Shown in pieces: positions 8,540 to 18,748 of a DNA stretch of 64,000 nucleotides (the stretch's first letter is position 1; every line of letters begins with the position of its first letter). Made by a program: the position numbers and the translations under genes. Location: contig NZ_JAFDOE010000001.1 in NCBI RefSeq assembly GCF_018342065.1, positions 992,001-1,056,000 on the forward strand, read 5' to 3'. The notes below the pieces were generated by a model. The model was not told the DNA's origin. It saw only the letters and a program-made list of their open reading frames with translations, and ran no database searches. This stretch comes from Citrobacter sp. FP75. Its GTDB lineage: Bacteria > Pseudomonadota > Gammaproteobacteria > Enterobacterales > Enterobacteriaceae.

Positions 8540-9400
8540 TTACAGGCCGAGCAGGCCGACAGCGTAACCTGCGATACCGATGACGAAGAAGCCAACGATA
8601 ATCCACAGGGCGTTTACTTTCTTACGCAACAGCCACATACAGGCGAATGTCAGCAGCAGAGGTACCAGGCCAGGCATCAGCTGGTCAAGGATAGTCTGCA
8701 CGGTGGTCACACGCGTTTGGCCATCCTGACCGGTGATGGTGGAAACCACCAGCGGGATGTTCACGTGCGTCCACTTGTTCACCAGGGCCCCCATGACAAA
8801 CAGGCCGAGGATTGACGCCCCCTCAGTCAGTTTCTGCAGGAAGCCGCCGCCCATATCTTTAACGATATCGACACCTTTACGGTAACCGTACGCCACGCCG
8901 TAGTAACGCGTAGCCAGACGGACCATGTTAAACAAGATGAAGAACAGCAGCGGCCCCAGCAGGCTGCCGCTCATCGCGATACCTGCGCCGAGTGCGGCAA
9001 ATACTGGACGTACGGTACCCCAGAAGATTGGGTCGCCCACGCCTGCCAGCGGTCCCATCAGACCGACTTTGATACCGTTGATGGCACCATCGTCAATCTC
9101 TGCGCCGTTAGCACGCTGTTCTTCCATCGCCAGCGTTACGCCGAGAACCGGTGCCGCAACGTAAGGATGGGTGTTAAAGAATTCCAGGTGACGCTTAATA
9201 GCTTGCTTACGTGCGTCATTGTTCTCCGGGTACAGGCGGCGGATTGCCGGTACCATGGAGAAGCAAAAACCCAGCGCCTGCATACGTTCGAAGTTCCATG
9301 AACCCTGAAACAGGTTAGAACGAATGAACACGCCACGAATATCACTCGGAGTGAGTTTTTTCTCGGTGGTAGTTTTAGTCATATCAACCATTTCGCTCAC
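8540..9400 (-). CDS. manZ: ManZ, mannose PTS membrane component IID
   Basis: IID subunit that with IIC (ManY) makes the membrane channel of the mannose/glucosamine/2-deoxyglucose phosphotransferase; also known as a phage lambda DNA entry factor. It has 286 residues with a GTG start at 9400 (MSEMVDMTKTTTEKK), as in E. coli. The long soluble N-terminal region contains GLMGPLAGVGDPIFWGT, a IID family hallmark. Helices concentrate in the C-terminal third. It starts three bases after the manY stop. Confidence 0.97.
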   Translation of the reverse strand: MSEMVDMTKTTTEKKLTPSDIRGVFIRSNLFQGSWNFERMQALGFCFSMVPAIRRLYPENNDARKQAIKRHLEFFNTHPYVAAPVLGVTLAMEEQRANGAEIDDGAINGIKVGLMGPLAGVGDPIFWGTVRPVFAALGAGIAMSGSLLGPLLFFILFNMVRLATRYYGVAYGYRKGVDIVKDMGGGFLQKLTEGASILGLFVMGALVNKWTHVNIPLVVSTITGQDGQTRVTTVQTILDQLMPGLVPLLLTFACMWLLRKKVNALWIIVGFFVIGIAGYAVGLLGL

Positions 9401-9403
9401 CTG

Positions 9404-10204
9404 CTAGTCCAGTTCGTTATCAAGGTCATTGTTGCCAGCAGCTTGCGCTGGCGCACCCGCTACGCGGTTATATTTCGGGCTCAACTGAATGTAGAGGATG
9501 GCCATTACTGCGCCGATCACACCCAGTGCAACCAGGTTGAAGTTAGTAAATGCCGCGGTGACGAAGCCGAGGTAGAAGAACGGCATCAGGTAGCCTGCGC
9601 GCATCATGTTGATGACCATCGCATAACCCACGACGACGATCATGCCGCCTGCGATGTTCAGACCGCCGGTGACCACTTCAGGGATCGCGTTCAGCAGGCC
9701 CTGGACTTCACTGGTACCGACAGAAATTGCCACGATAACCGCAGGGATCGCGATACGCATTGCCTGCAGGAACAGCGAGGACACATGCAGCCAGGAGAGC
9801 GCCGTCAGGTTGCCGCTCTCAGCTGCCTTATCTGCAGCGTGCTGGAAGGCAACGGTAATGGTACGAACGATGATGGTCAGAACCTGGCCTGCTGCTGCCA
9901 GCGGGATAGCCAGCGCGATGCCGGCACCGATGCTTTGGTGACCCGCGATAACCAGAACGGTAGAAATAATTGAGGCCAGTGCGGCATCCGGTGCAACGGC
10001 AGCACCGATGTTCATCCAGCCCAGGGCGATCATTTCCAGGGTACCACCGATGATGATACCGGTTTTCATGTCCCCGAGAACGGCGCCAATCAGCGTACAG
10101 GCCACCAGCGGGCGGTGGAACTGAAATTCATCGAGTACCGACTCCATACCCGCGATACATGCGACGATGAACACCAGCACAATCTGAAGAGTGGTAATCT
10201 CCAT
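9404..10204 (-). CDS. manY: ManY, mannose PTS membrane component IIC
   Basis: IIC subunit carrying most of the sugar translocation path; 266 residues with multiple membrane helices (starting ITTLQIVLVFIVACIAG) and the family motif LIGAVLGDMKTGIIIGGTLE (about 38-57). It is the middle gene of manXYZ, 58 bp after manX, with a GGAGAAG ribosome-binding site before the ATG. Mannose-type PTS is distinct from the glucose PTS family by its separate IIC and IID chains. Confidence 0.97.
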   Translation of the reverse strand: MEITTLQIVLVFIVACIAGMESVLDEFQFHRPLVACTLIGAVLGDMKTGIIIGGTLEMIALGWMNIGAAVAPDAALASIISTVLVIAGHQSIGAGIALAIPLAAAGQVLTIIVRTITVAFQHAADKAAESGNLTALSWLHVSSLFLQAMRIAIPAVIVAISVGTSEVQGLLNAIPEVVTGGLNIAGGMIVVVGYAMVINMMRAGYLMPFFYLGFVTAAFTNFNLVALGVIGAVMAILYIQLSPKYNRVAGAPAQAAGNNDLDNELD

Positions 10205-10262
10205 TGTACTTCTCCTATTGCTATACAGACTTAAGTGTGAAAACTAAGTAAATGCCAGGTAA

Positions 10263-11225
10263 TTATTTCGCCTTGGCAATCAAATCCATCATTTTCAGTT
10301 TCTGATCGGTAGAAACCTTACGGGCTTCGAGTTCAATGCCACGTGCGTTGAGTTTCTTGAAGGCTTCGATGTCTTTTTCATCAACGGAAATCGCGTTGTT
10401 AACCTGCGTTTTACCCTGACGGAAAGCCATGCCACCAATGTTTACCGAAGTGATTTTCACGCCACCTTCCACGACACGTTCGACATCGGTCGGGTTAGTG
10501 AACAGCAGCATCACGCGATCGCCTGCATATTTCGGGTTGTTGTAGACGCGGATCATTTTCGCGACATCAACCACGTGCGCCGTTACACCCGGGGGCGCAA
10601 CCTGAGTCAGCAGCGTTTTGCGCACGGTATCTGCGGCAACTTCATCGCTGACGACGATAATGCGGGTCACGTTGGTCTCTTTGGTCCAGCGCGTTGCTAC
10701 CTGACCGTGGATTAAGCGGTCATCAATACGCGCCAGGCCGATCTGCATATAATCGTTCGGGCCCATCGGTTTAGCTGGCGCCGCTGCTTTTACTGCTGCA
10801 ACTGGGGCAGGGGTGGCTTTCTCAACCGGTTTTGCTTTCAGCGCTTTCACGCCTTCGCTACCGGTTTCAACTGCCAGTGCGACTAATTCATCAAAGCTTG
10901 GGTTGTCATCACGCGCCATGAAGGTTTCGACCAGCATGGGAATGTTCACGCCAGCGATTACTTCGTAATGCTCTTTGTCGACGACAATGCGGCTCGCAGC
11001 GTTGAACGGGCTGCCTCCCCATGTATCAACGAGAAACAGCACGCCTTTACTGGTGTCGAGTTTTGCCAACTGAGCGTTGTACTTTTCGATCAGCGTTTCG
11101 GCATTTTCGCCTGGAACGAAATCGATCCAGCCGACATTTTCCTGCTCGCCTAACAGCATCTCTGCTGTCTTAAGTAACTGCTCTGCAGCCCAACCATGTG
11201 TGCCTATTACAATAGCAATGGTCAC
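10263..11225 (-). CDS. manX: ManX, mannose PTS cytoplasmic component IIAB
   Basis: Phosphotransfer subunit, 320 residues. The IIA domain (1-130) receives phosphate from HPr on H10 (VIGTHGW). A proline/alanine-rich hinge (131-155) leads to the IIB domain, whose H173 in RLIHGQVATRW passes phosphate to the sugar. It is the first gene of manXYZ. E. coli manXYZ is repressed by Mlc/NagC, activated by CRP and silenced by the small RNA SgrS; the upstream region here carries compatible sites. Confidence 0.97.
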   Translation of the reverse strand: MTIAIVIGTHGWAAEQLLKTAEMLLGEQENVGWIDFVPGENAETLIEKYNAQLAKLDTSKGVLFLVDTWGGSPFNAASRIVVDKEHYEVIAGVNIPMLVETFMARDDNPSFDELVALAVETGSEGVKALKAKPVEKATPAPVAAVKAAAPAKPMGPNDYMQIGLARIDDRLIHGQVATRWTKETNVTRIIVVSDEVAADTVRKTLLTQVAPPGVTAHVVDVAKMIRVYNNPKYAGDRVMLLFTNPTDVERVVEGGVKITSVNIGGMAFRQGKTQVNNAISVDEKDIEAFKKLNARGIELEARKVSTDQKLKMMDLIAKAK

Positions 11226-11686
11226 TTGCTACCTCCTTTATTATCGTTAACACATCGATATGAGAGATGTATTTTGAATCGCCGTCCGCAATCGAATCGA
11301 TTCAGATAAGGGTTACAATGGAAAACCTATGATTTTCGTGAATTATTTTAGATATCGAAAAAAATATTTTATGTGATGAAGATCCGTAATTTAACTTCCG
11401 ATTAAAAGAAATTTCGAAGGGTAAAATATCTCCGAAACAACTTATTGCAAAGGAAGGTAAATCTTTGCTAAAAACCGGTTGTCTCTGTTATGTTTAGCAT
11501 ATGTTTAATTATTCAGGAGTATAGGGCAGTAGCCCACCGTATGGATCGTCACCGACGTCATTTCACCTTTAGGTCGCTTCGCGCCTGTCAGTTTGGCACT
11601 TTTTGCCACAAACTCTATCTGCATATTGCTTTAACGCCTGAGATGTCCAGGGCGCAGTTTAGCCATTCTTTAAGCAGGAGCTTGTC
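11226..11686. other. Divergent manX-yoaE regulatory region
   Basis: A 460-base AT-rich region with no gene. It serves manXYZ to the left and yoaE to the right. From 11341 to 11370 AATTATTTT is followed after six bases by CGAAAAAAATATTTT, resembling Mlc/NagC operators. At 11372-11387 TGTGA-N6-TCCGT is a half-good CRP site. AGGAG precedes the yoaE ATG at 11687. A short ORF at 11490 is not convincing. Confidence 0.4.
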
Positions 11687-13246
11687 ATGGAACTCTTAAT
11701 GGACCCGCAGATTTGGGTGGGTTTGCTCACGCTTGTTGTTCTCGAAATTGTGCTGGGTATTGATAACCTGGTCTTTATTGCGATTCTGGCCGATAAGCTG
11801 CCGCCAAAACAGCGAGATAAAGCGCGTCTGATCGGTTTGTCACTGGCGCTGGTTATGCGTCTGGCACTGCTGTCTGTTATCTCGTGGATGGTTACGCTGA
11901 CGAAACCGCTGTTCACGGTGATGGAATATTCATTCTCGGGGCGTGACTTGATTATGCTGCTGGGGGGGATCTTCCTGCTGTTCAAGGCCACCACCGAGCT
12001 GCATGAGCGGCTGGAAAACCGTGAACATGATACCGGTCAGTCAAAAGGCTATGCGAGTTTCTGGGTTGTCGTGACGCAGATTGTGATCCTTGATGCGGTG
12101 TTCTCTCTGGATGCGGTGATCACTGCCGTCGGGATGGTGAACCATTTGCCGGTGATGATGGCGGCGGTTGTGATTGCGATGGCGGTGATGCTGCTGGCGT
12201 CCAAGCCGCTGACGCGATTCGTGAACCAACATCCGACGGTTGTGGTGCTGTGTCTGAGCTTCCTGTTGATGATCGGTTTGAGCCTGGTCGCCGAAGGGTT
12301 TGGCTTCCACATTCCGAAAGGCTATCTGTACGCTGCCATTGGCTTCTCGATTATTATTGAACTGTTTAACCAGATTGCCCGTCGTAACTTTATTCGCCAC
12401 CAGTCGACGCTGCCGCTGCGCGCACGCACCGCCGACGCCATTGTGCGCCTGATGGGCGGTAAACGTCAGACCGGTATGCAGGTAGAGTCCGACAACCCGG
12501 TGCCGGTACCTGTTCCGGAAGGGGCGTTTGTTGAAGAAGAACGCTATATGATCAACGGCGTGCTGTCGCTGGCCTCACGATCTTTGCGCGGCATTATGAC
12601 GCCGCGTGGTGAAATCAGTTGGGTGGATGCGGATCTGAGCGTGGCAGAAATTCGTGAGCAGTTGCTCTCTTCACCACACAGTTTGTTCCCAGTGTGTCGC
12701 GGTGAACTTGACGAAATTATCGGTATCGTGCGGGCTAAAGAGCTGTTGGTGGCCCTCGAAGACGGCGTGGATGTGGTGGCCATTGCCTCTGCGTCACCGG
12801 CTATCGTTGTCCCTGAAACGCTGGATCCGATTAATCTGCTGGGTGTATTGCGTCGAGCTCGCGGTAGTTTTGTCATCGTCACCAACGAATTCGGCGTCGT
12901 CCAGGGGCTGGTCACGCCGTTGGATGTGTTAGAAGCCATCGCTGGTGAATTCCCGGACGCCGATGAAACCCCGGAAATCATCGCCGATGCGGGCGGCTGG
13001 CTGGTAAAAGGCGGTACCGATCTGCATGCTCTGCAGCAGGCGCTGGATGTTGATACGCTGGTCGATGAAGACGAAGACATCGCGACGGTGGCGGGGCTGG
13101 TTATTGCGGCGAACGGCCATATCCCGCGCGTTGGGGATGTGATCGAGGTTGCACCGCTGAGCATCACCATTGTCGAAGCTAACGATTATCGTGTGGATCT
13201 CGTTCGCATTGTTAAAGAGCAATCTGCTTACCACGAAGACGAATAA
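11687..13246 (+). CDS. yoaE: YoaE, TerC-type membrane protein with CBS and CorC domains
   Basis: A 519-residue inner-membrane protein (E. coli 518). The N-terminal 230 residues form a TerC-like bundle of about seven helices with the acidic motif ENDL-like [14 protein letters not shown] (about 20-33). Two CBS domains (about 300-420, starting [11 protein letters not shown]) and a C-terminal CorC/HlyC domain (about 435-510) follow. TerC relatives are linked to Mn2+ export and to metalation of exported enzymes, but the role of YoaE is not established. It is divergent from manXYZ. Confidence 0.93.
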   Translation: MELLMDPQIWVGLLTLVVLEIVLGIDNLVFIAILADKLPPKQRDKARLIGLSLALVMRLALLSVISWMVTLTKPLFTVMEYSFSGRDLIMLLGGIFLLFKATTELHERLENREHDTGQSKGYASFWVVVTQIVILDAVFSLDAVITAVGMVNHLPVMMAAVVIAMAVMLLASKPLTRFVNQHPTVVVLCLSFLLMIGLSLVAEGFGFHIPKGYLYAAIGFSIIIELFNQIARRNFIRHQSTLPLRARTADAIVRLMGGKRQTGMQVESDNPVPVPVPEGAFVEEERYMINGVLSLASRSLRGIMTPRGEISWVDADLSVAEIREQLLSSPHSLFPVCRGELDEIIGIVRAKELLVALEDGVDVVAIASASPAIVVPETLDPINLLGVLRRARGSFVIVTNEFGVVQGLVTPLDVLEAIAGEFPDADETPEIIADAGGWLVKGGTDLHALQQALDVDTLVDEDEDIATVAGLVIAANGHIPRVGDVIEVAPLSITIVEANDYRVDLVRIVKEQSAYHEDE

Positions 13247-13252
13247 TCTGGC

Positions 13253-14851
13253 CTAACGAAACGGTAAAATGGGCATGATATGCCCATTATGCCGGGCGGG
13301 TGGTGGTGTACTGCCCGCCAGCCATTTTGGAAAATCACGCAATGGCATCGGCCTGGCATAGAGAAATCCCTGCAACATATGTACGCCATGTCGGCGCAAA
13401 TGCTGTGCCTGTGCCTGCGTTTCAACCCCTTCAGCGACCAACTCTATATTCAGTTTTTTCCCCAATGCGATGATGATATCGGTGACGGTCGAATTGACGG
13501 CGTCAGTACCGATAGCAGAGGTGAATGATTTATCAATCTTCAGGACATCCGGGCGTAATTTTTCCAGCCACGAGAGCGAGCTGTTGCCGGTACCAAAATC
13601 GTCGATGGCCAGTTTTACCCCCAGATGGTGGAGTTCATGCACCAGCCGATAATCGACATCAAGAAGCGCATCACGCTCGGTCAGTTCAATAACCAGTTGC
13701 TGAATGGGATGCTGGCTGAACCAATATTGATTAAGGTCTTTTAACAGCATTCCATCGCGAAAATGGCTGGCGGCGACGTTGATACCAATATGGAACTGGC
13801 TGCTCATCGGGAAAACATGTCGTTGCTGAATAGTTTCTGCAATGACGTGACGGGTCAGGGGCACAATCAGGTTGTGTTCTTCAGCAATCGGGATGAACAC
13901 TTCAGGTGAAATCCATCCCTGACGCGGGTTGTTCCAGCGTAAGAGAATTTCAACGCCCGTGCACTGCTGAGTACTGGCATTTAACAATGGCTGACAAAAT
14001 AGCTCAAACTCCCGTTCAGCGAGGGCCAGATTGATTTCCCAGGAAAAACTCATTCTGTTAGCGGTAGCCAGCCATGCCAGATACCCGACCAACAGACTGA
14101 GCATCACCGCTAACGGTAGCTGCGTGGGCAGGTGTTTTAACGCCAGCTCGCTGGCCCCTGGCCCGCTGACGCTAACGGCAAAGGGAAAATGTTGTGATGA
14201 AAGCTGGTAGCGTTGTTCATCATCAGTCTCCGGTAGTTTGTCGACGACGCCTTGTCCGTAAAGCAGATGCCGTTTCCCGAAGGATAGGCTGGCATTGGTA
14301 ATTTGCGGGGGCTGCGGTTCAAGCAGCATGCTCGCCAATAATTCAATATTGACGATTTCCAGCACCCCATCTTCGCCATTGGCAGACGACGGATACCACT
14401 GCGTCAGAATAGGACTGCCTTTAATCAGCGAATGATCGGTGGACAGCAACAGCTGCGGCTCCCGGCTGGGCAATTCAGGTTGCAGTTGCTGGATTGGCAC
14501 ATTGCGATAGCCAAAGATACTTGAACAATAGAGGATGCCGTCCTGAACAAGGTTAACAGAACGTACGGTTTGCAGTCTGGCGGCATGTTTACTCAGGGGT
14601 AAACGCGCCACGGAGCAGGGCAGGCCGATTAACGGTAACAGTACATCGCGTCCGGTTTGCAGCGGGAGCAGGATCTCATCCAGCTCTTCTACGGCATGGT
14701 TGGCGAACGTAACGGTGTAATGATGATTTAAATTACGCTCCGAAATAAATCGGACAGATAATGTAATAATGAGCGTCAGTAGTGCACAAACAGTGCAGAC
14801 GATTAAGCGATTACGGCGATAGTTTTTGATGATCCGTTGTGCTGTTTGCAT
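13253..14851 (-). CDS. pdeD: PdeD (YoaD), CSS-EAL cyclic-di-GMP phosphodiesterase
   Basis: A 532-residue membrane enzyme that hydrolyses c-di-GMP. Two membrane helices (about 13-33 and 245-263) bracket a periplasmic CSS sensor carrying LPCSVARLP and LYCSSIFG, the redox-sensitive cysteines of the family. The C-terminal EAL domain (about 275-515) has EIL in place of EAL, DDFGTGNSSLSWL and VAEGVETQAQ. In E. coli such proteins are controlled by DsbA/DsbB-dependent disulfide state; dsbB is also in this window. The stop lies seven bases from the convergent yoaE stop. Confidence 0.95.
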   Translation of the reverse strand: MQTAQRIIKNYRRNRLIVCTVCALLTLIITLSVRFISERNLNHHYTVTFANHAVEELDEILLPLQTGRDVLLPLIGLPCSVARLPLSKHAARLQTVRSVNLVQDGILYCSSIFGYRNVPIQQLQPELPSREPQLLLSTDHSLIKGSPILTQWYPSSANGEDGVLEIVNIELLASMLLEPQPPQITNASLSFGKRHLLYGQGVVDKLPETDDEQRYQLSSQHFPFAVSVSGPGASELALKHLPTQLPLAVMLSLLVGYLAWLATANRMSFSWEINLALAEREFELFCQPLLNASTQQCTGVEILLRWNNPRQGWISPEVFIPIAEEHNLIVPLTRHVIAETIQQRHVFPMSSQFHIGINVAASHFRDGMLLKDLNQYWFSQHPIQQLVIELTERDALLDVDYRLVHELHHLGVKLAIDDFGTGNSSLSWLEKLRPDVLKIDKSFTSAIGTDAVNSTVTDIIIALGKKLNIELVAEGVETQAQAQHLRRHGVHMLQGFLYARPMPLRDFPKWLAGSTPPPARHNGHIMPILPFR

Positions 14852-14942
14852 GCGGGCCGCCCGATAAGCCGTTGGTCACAGAAGCCAACAGCAACAGAGC
14901 AAGTGTAGTGGGGAAAATTACAGTAGACGAGGGTGAGGAAGT

Positions 14943-14975
14943 AAATTCGCCCATCCGTCGCAGATGGGCGAAAAT
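14943..14975 (-). terminator. Terminator-like hairpin after sdaA
   Basis: TCGCCCATC and GATGGGCGA form a perfect 9-bp stem with a 7-base loop just below the sdaA stop. The following T-tract on the minus strand is short, so strength is uncertain. Confidence 0.6.
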
Positions 14976-14981
14976 TAAGTA

Positions 14982-16346
14982 TTAGTCACACTGAACTTTA
15001 ATTGCCAGGCCGCCGCGTGAGGTTTCGCGGTACTTGGCGTTCATGTCCTTGCCGGTTTCGTACATGGTTTCGATGACTTTATCCAGCGAGACGCGTGGGG
15101 CACTGGTACGACGCATGGCCATCCGTGCCGCGTTGATCGCTTTAACGGAGGCAATCGCGTTACGCTCAATACATGGCACCTGTACCTGTCCGGCAACCGG
15201 GTCGCAGGTTAGGCCAAGGTTGTGTTCCATACCGATTTCGGCTGCCACACATACCTGCTCCGGGCTTGCGCCCAGCAGCTCTGCCAGGCCTGCAGCGGCC
15301 ATGGAACATGCCACACCCACTTCACCCTGACAGCCTACTTCAGCGCCAGAGATCGAGGCATTCATTTTGTACAGCGCGCCAATCGCACCGGCTGCCAGGA
15401 AATAACGGATATAGATATCCGGGCTGACGGGCTCAATGAAATGATCGTAATAAGCCAGAACCGCAGGCACGATACCGCAAGCACCGTTGGTTGGCGCTGT
15501 GACTACGCGACCACCTGCGGCGTTCTCTTCGTTCACGGCCAGCGCGAACATGTTCACCCAGTCAATCACGTTCATCGGATCGTTGGAGAGTTTGTCGCTG
15601 GAGACCAGCATACGGCGCAGGGCAGAGGCACGACGAGGCACGCGCAGCGGGCCAGGCAGAATGCCTTCGGTGTTCATCCCACGGTCGATACAAGCCTGCA
15701 TGGTTTGCCAGACGTTGCCAAAGTACGCCTCAATCTCTTCTTTGCTGTGCAGCGCAAGTTCGTTCTGCATCACCATGCCAGAGAGCGACAGGCCCGTGCT
15801 GTTGCAGTATTCCAGCATTTCAGCGGCGGATTTGAACGGATAAGGCACGCTGACCTCATTCGCGGCATCCTGACCAAAATGTTCTTCATCAACGATGAAA
15901 CCACCGCCAATGGAATAATACGTTTTGCTGTAAATAACGGTTTCACCGTTGAACGCGTGAATTTGCATACCGTTTTCATGCAGCGACAGGTTGCCGTCGC
16001 GAAAACGCATGCCGTCATTCTGCGGGAAATCGACTTCGCGCTGACCCTGCGCAAGCAGCAGGCGTCCACGCGTTTCGACATCGCGGATAAATCCGGGAAT
16101 GCTGTCGATGTCCACGGTAGCAGGCTCATTGCCCGCCAGACCCATAATAATGGCGATATCGGTGTGGTGACCTTTACCCGTGAGCGACAGTGAACCATAT
16201 ACGTCGACGGCAACACGAGTAACGCTGTCCAGTAATCCTTTTTCGACCAGGTCATCGACGAACTGTTTACCCGCCTTCATAGGCCCTACGGTATGGGAAG
16301 ATGAGGGACCGATCCCCACCTTAAACATGTCGAATAGACTAATCAC
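14982..16346 (-). CDS. sdaA: SdaA, L-serine deaminase I
   Basis: Iron-sulfur enzyme that converts L-serine to pyruvate and ammonia in the cytoplasm. It has 454 residues, the length of the E. coli enzyme. The N-terminal beta domain opens MISLFDMFKVGIGPSSSHTVGPM, a strong family signature. The alpha domain holds the cluster cysteines in TNGACGIVPAVLAY and CDPVAGQVQVPC. The chain ends QCD, the C-terminal cysteine thought to plug the active site. It stands alone, with nudL upstream 183 bp away. Confidence 0.97.
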   Translation of the reverse strand: MISLFDMFKVGIGPSSSHTVGPMKAGKQFVDDLVEKGLLDSVTRVAVDVYGSLSLTGKGHHTDIAIIMGLAGNEPATVDIDSIPGFIRDVETRGRLLLAQGQREVDFPQNDGMRFRDGNLSLHENGMQIHAFNGETVIYSKTYYSIGGGFIVDEEHFGQDAANEVSVPYPFKSAAEMLEYCNSTGLSLSGMVMQNELALHSKEEIEAYFGNVWQTMQACIDRGMNTEGILPGPLRVPRRASALRRMLVSSDKLSNDPMNVIDWVNMFALAVNEENAAGGRVVTAPTNGACGIVPAVLAYYDHFIEPVSPDIYIRYFLAAGAIGALYKMNASISGAEVGCQGEVGVACSMAAAGLAELLGASPEQVCVAAEIGMEHNLGLTCDPVAGQVQVPCIERNAIASVKAINAARMAMRRTSAPRVSLDKVIETMYETGKDMNAKYRETSRGGLAIKVQCD

Positions 16347-16529
16347 GATAATACTCCTACAGGGCGACTGGGCTTTCCAGTAACGATGTTATAACTGCGC
16401 ATAGTGTAAGAGGGAACGCGGCGATCGGCTTAACTATTCACATGAATTAAACTAATAGATAACCGCGGTTTTACTAATGTTGTGACCTGAGTTTCAAGTT
16501 GTCTGTGATATGCGTAAAGATAAGTATAG

Positions 16530-17108
16530 TCAGGGCTTGACGCCAATTTGCAGCGCCAGCTCACGAATTATTCCGGCGGTCATTCCCCAGACGAAATATT
16601 GCTCATACCACGAAAGCCAGACGCGGTGCGAGTCACCCCGACGGTAAATATCTAATGGGTGATAACGACCCAAATGCAACGCCTGTGCCAGCGGCATTTC
16701 GAACACCGCAGAGACTTCATCTTCACTTGCTCGATACGGCAGATTGGGCGGAATAATACCGACTACCGGCGTGACCTGAAATCCGGTGACGCTATCAACC
16801 GGTGGCAAAACGCCAATGACCTCAACGCACGACGGTGGAATGGCGACTTCTTCCTCGGCTTCTCGCAGCGCGGCGGCAATCAGCGATGCGTCGCTGCTGT
16901 CCACGGCACCGCCCGGGAAGGCGACCTGTCCGGCGTGTTTACGCAAATGCACGGAACGTTGGGTTAACAGCAATCCTGGCTGCGGGCGTCGAACAACGGG
17001 GATCAGCACGGCGGCCTGGCGCTGGTTTAACGCTTCATGATTGACCTGCGGGCGCAGGAGTAGAAAGCGCGATAAAAAATCATCAAGCGTCAGGCTGCTG
17101 TTTTCCAC
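16530..17108 (-). CDS. nudL: NudL, Nudix hydrolase (CoA-pyrophosphatase family)
   Basis: A 192-residue Nudix protein (E. coli YeaB/NudL). The Nudix box runs from GGAVD to the REAEEEV motif (about 65-90, [12 protein letters not shown]), supplying the glutamates that hold Mg2+ or Mn2+. The upstream UPF0035 signature [20 protein letters not shown] is typical of coenzyme A diphosphatases; substrate in bacteria is assigned by family. It begins three bases beyond the pabB stop, so it is translationally close to pabB. Confidence 0.94.
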   Translation of the reverse strand: MENSSLTLDDFLSRFLLLRPQVNHEALNQRQAAVLIPVVRRPQPGLLLTQRSVHLRKHAGQVAFPGGAVDSSDASLIAAALREAEEEVAIPPSCVEVIGVLPPVDSVTGFQVTPVVGIIPPNLPYRASEDEVSAVFEMPLAQALHLGRYHPLDIYRRGDSHRVWLSWYEQYFVWGMTAGIIRELALQIGVKP

Positions 17109-17111
17109 GGT

Positions 17112-18473
17112 TCAGTTCTCCAGTTGGTGCAAAATACGGTTCACTTTATCAAACGTTTCCTGATACTCCGCGTCTTCCTGACTGTCCGCAACAATGCCAC
17201 CGCCAGCAGAACAGTAAAGCTGTCCGTTTGTGGCGGTAAGCGTGCGAATGGTGATGCTGGTATCCATATTGCCGCAAAAACTCAGATATCCCACGCTGCC
17301 GCACCAGGCGTTACGTCTGTGCGGCTCCAGCTCATCAATAATTTCCATGGCCCGGACCTTTGGCGCACCGGTAATGGAGCCGCCAGGGAAGGCTGCGCGT
17401 AGCAGATCCGTGGCGTGCAGCGATTCCGGCAAACGGGCGGTAATGGTGCTGACCAGGTGATGCACGGCAGGGAAGGGCTCGACCACAAACAATTCGGGAA
17501 CCTTGACCGATCCCGGTACGGCGACGCGGCCAATGTCGTTACGCATCAGGTCCACGATCATCAGGTTTTCTGCACGATCTTTCGTAGAATTTGCCAGCGT
17601 TTGTGCCTGCAGGCGATCGGCCTCAGGGCAGTCGAGTCGCGGCAGAGTACCCTTTATGGGGCGCGTCTGGATCTGCTGGTTTTCTAACTGAATAAAGCGC
17701 TCCGGTGACAGGCTGAGAATCGCACCTTCCTCGAGGCGGATAAACGCACTGAACGGGGCGCGGTTGGCGTGATTGAGTTGCACAAAGGCGAGCCACTCAT
17801 CCCCCTGATACTGCGCCTTGAAACGCTGGGCAAGGTTGACCTGATAGCAGTCGCCGCTGTGCAGATAACGCTGCACCTGGCGGAACTTTTCACCGTACTG
17901 CGCGCGACTCATATTCGACTGCCATGCTGACGTTAACGTAAAGGGTTTACGCGTTGGCGCGCGCCGGCTTTCCAGCCAGCGGCGTCGGGCTTGCACATCG
18001 CGATGGCTGAGTAGCGACACGGTTTGTCGCTGGTGGTCGACAATCAGTGCCCAGTCGTAAATGCCAACCGCCATGTCCGGCAGGGTGATATCACGTTCGG
18101 CAACGTTCGGCAGCGCTTCGAAACGTCGGCCTAAATCGTAACCAAACAGGCCCAGCGCCCCTCCCTGGAAGGGTAAATCGGGATTATAATCGGCCTGATA
18201 AGCCAGTGAAGTTAGCGCCGTACGTAATACCGTCATCGGATCGTCAGGCGTGTGCGTAATTCCGTCCTGGTTATGAACAACGGTGTCTTCGCCGCGCGTG
18301 ACCAGCGTCATAACAGGGTCAGCGACCAGAATGTCAAAACGATTATGCGGGTGATCGGCGTGGCCCGAATGTAGCAGCATCGCCCACGGCAGATGGCTTA
18401 AGCTCGAGAAATAGCGTTCAGCGGCGTCCTGACGCCAGGGTAATGTAATTACTGCGGGAGATAACGTCTTCAT
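17112..18473 (-). CDS. pabB: PabB, aminodeoxychorismate synthase subunit I
   Basis: Converts chorismate and ammonia (from PabA) to 4-amino-4-deoxychorismate, the first step to p-aminobenzoate and folate. It has 453 residues, as in E. coli. The chorismate-binding fold occupies the C-terminal 260 residues, with RPIKGTLPR containing the catalytic lysine that forms the covalent intermediate. FPGGSITGAPKVRAMEIID is the family signature. It is upstream of nudL in one transcription unit. Confidence 0.97.
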   Translation of the reverse strand: MKTLSPAVITLPWRQDAAERYFSSLSHLPWAMLLHSGHADHPHNRFDILVADPVMTLVTRGEDTVVHNQDGITHTPDDPMTVLRTALTSLAYQADYNPDLPFQGGALGLFGYDLGRRFEALPNVAERDITLPDMAVGIYDWALIVDHQRQTVSLLSHRDVQARRRWLESRRAPTRKPFTLTSAWQSNMSRAQYGEKFRQVQRYLHSGDCYQVNLAQRFKAQYQGDEWLAFVQLNHANRAPFSAFIRLEEGAILSLSPERFIQLENQQIQTRPIKGTLPRLDCPEADRLQAQTLANSTKDRAENLMIVDLMRNDIGRVAVPGSVKVPELFVVEPFPAVHHLVSTITARLPESLHATDLLRAAFPGGSITGAPKVRAMEIIDELEPHRRNAWCGSVGYLSFCGNMDTSITIRTLTATNGQLYCSAGGGIVADSQEDAEYQETFDKVNRILHQLEN

Positions 18474-18556
18474 CAGTCCTGACTCGTTACTACTTTACTG
18501 GCTTACTGCCCGGTAGCATGAAATAATTAGCGCAGACAATTTAGCAGGAGTTAACA

Positions 18557-18742
18557 ATGTTTGCAGGTTTACCTTCACTCAGTCATGAACAGCAGCAAAA
18601 AGCGGTCGAGCGCATTCAGGAACTGATGTCACAGGGAATGAGCAGCGGGGAGGCGATCACTCAGGTCGCGGCTGAAATTCGCGCCACTCATACCGGCGAA
18701 CGGATCGTGGCGCGTTTTGAAGATGAGGACGACGAAGAGTAA
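18557..18742 (+). CDS. yoaH: YoaH, UPF0181 small protein
   Basis: Sixty-one residues (59 in E. coli). It begins [20 protein letters not shown], a UPF0181 signature, and ends in a run of acidic residues (FEDEDDEE). It is probably a soluble helical protein; no function is known. AGGAG lies nine bases before the ATG. It is divergent from pabB and convergent with yoaB, six bases away. Confidence 0.93.
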
Positions 18743-18748
18743 CGCCCG

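Noticed and set aside
11490-11699. 69-codon plus-strand frame before yoaE
   Set aside because: It overlaps the yoaE start, has no good ribosome-binding site and no similarity I recognise; the region looks regulatory.
15222-16193. 323-codon plus-strand open frame opposite sdaA
   Set aside because: It lies wholly antisense to a clear sdaA, has no family-like motifs and has a composition typical of a mirrored coding strand.
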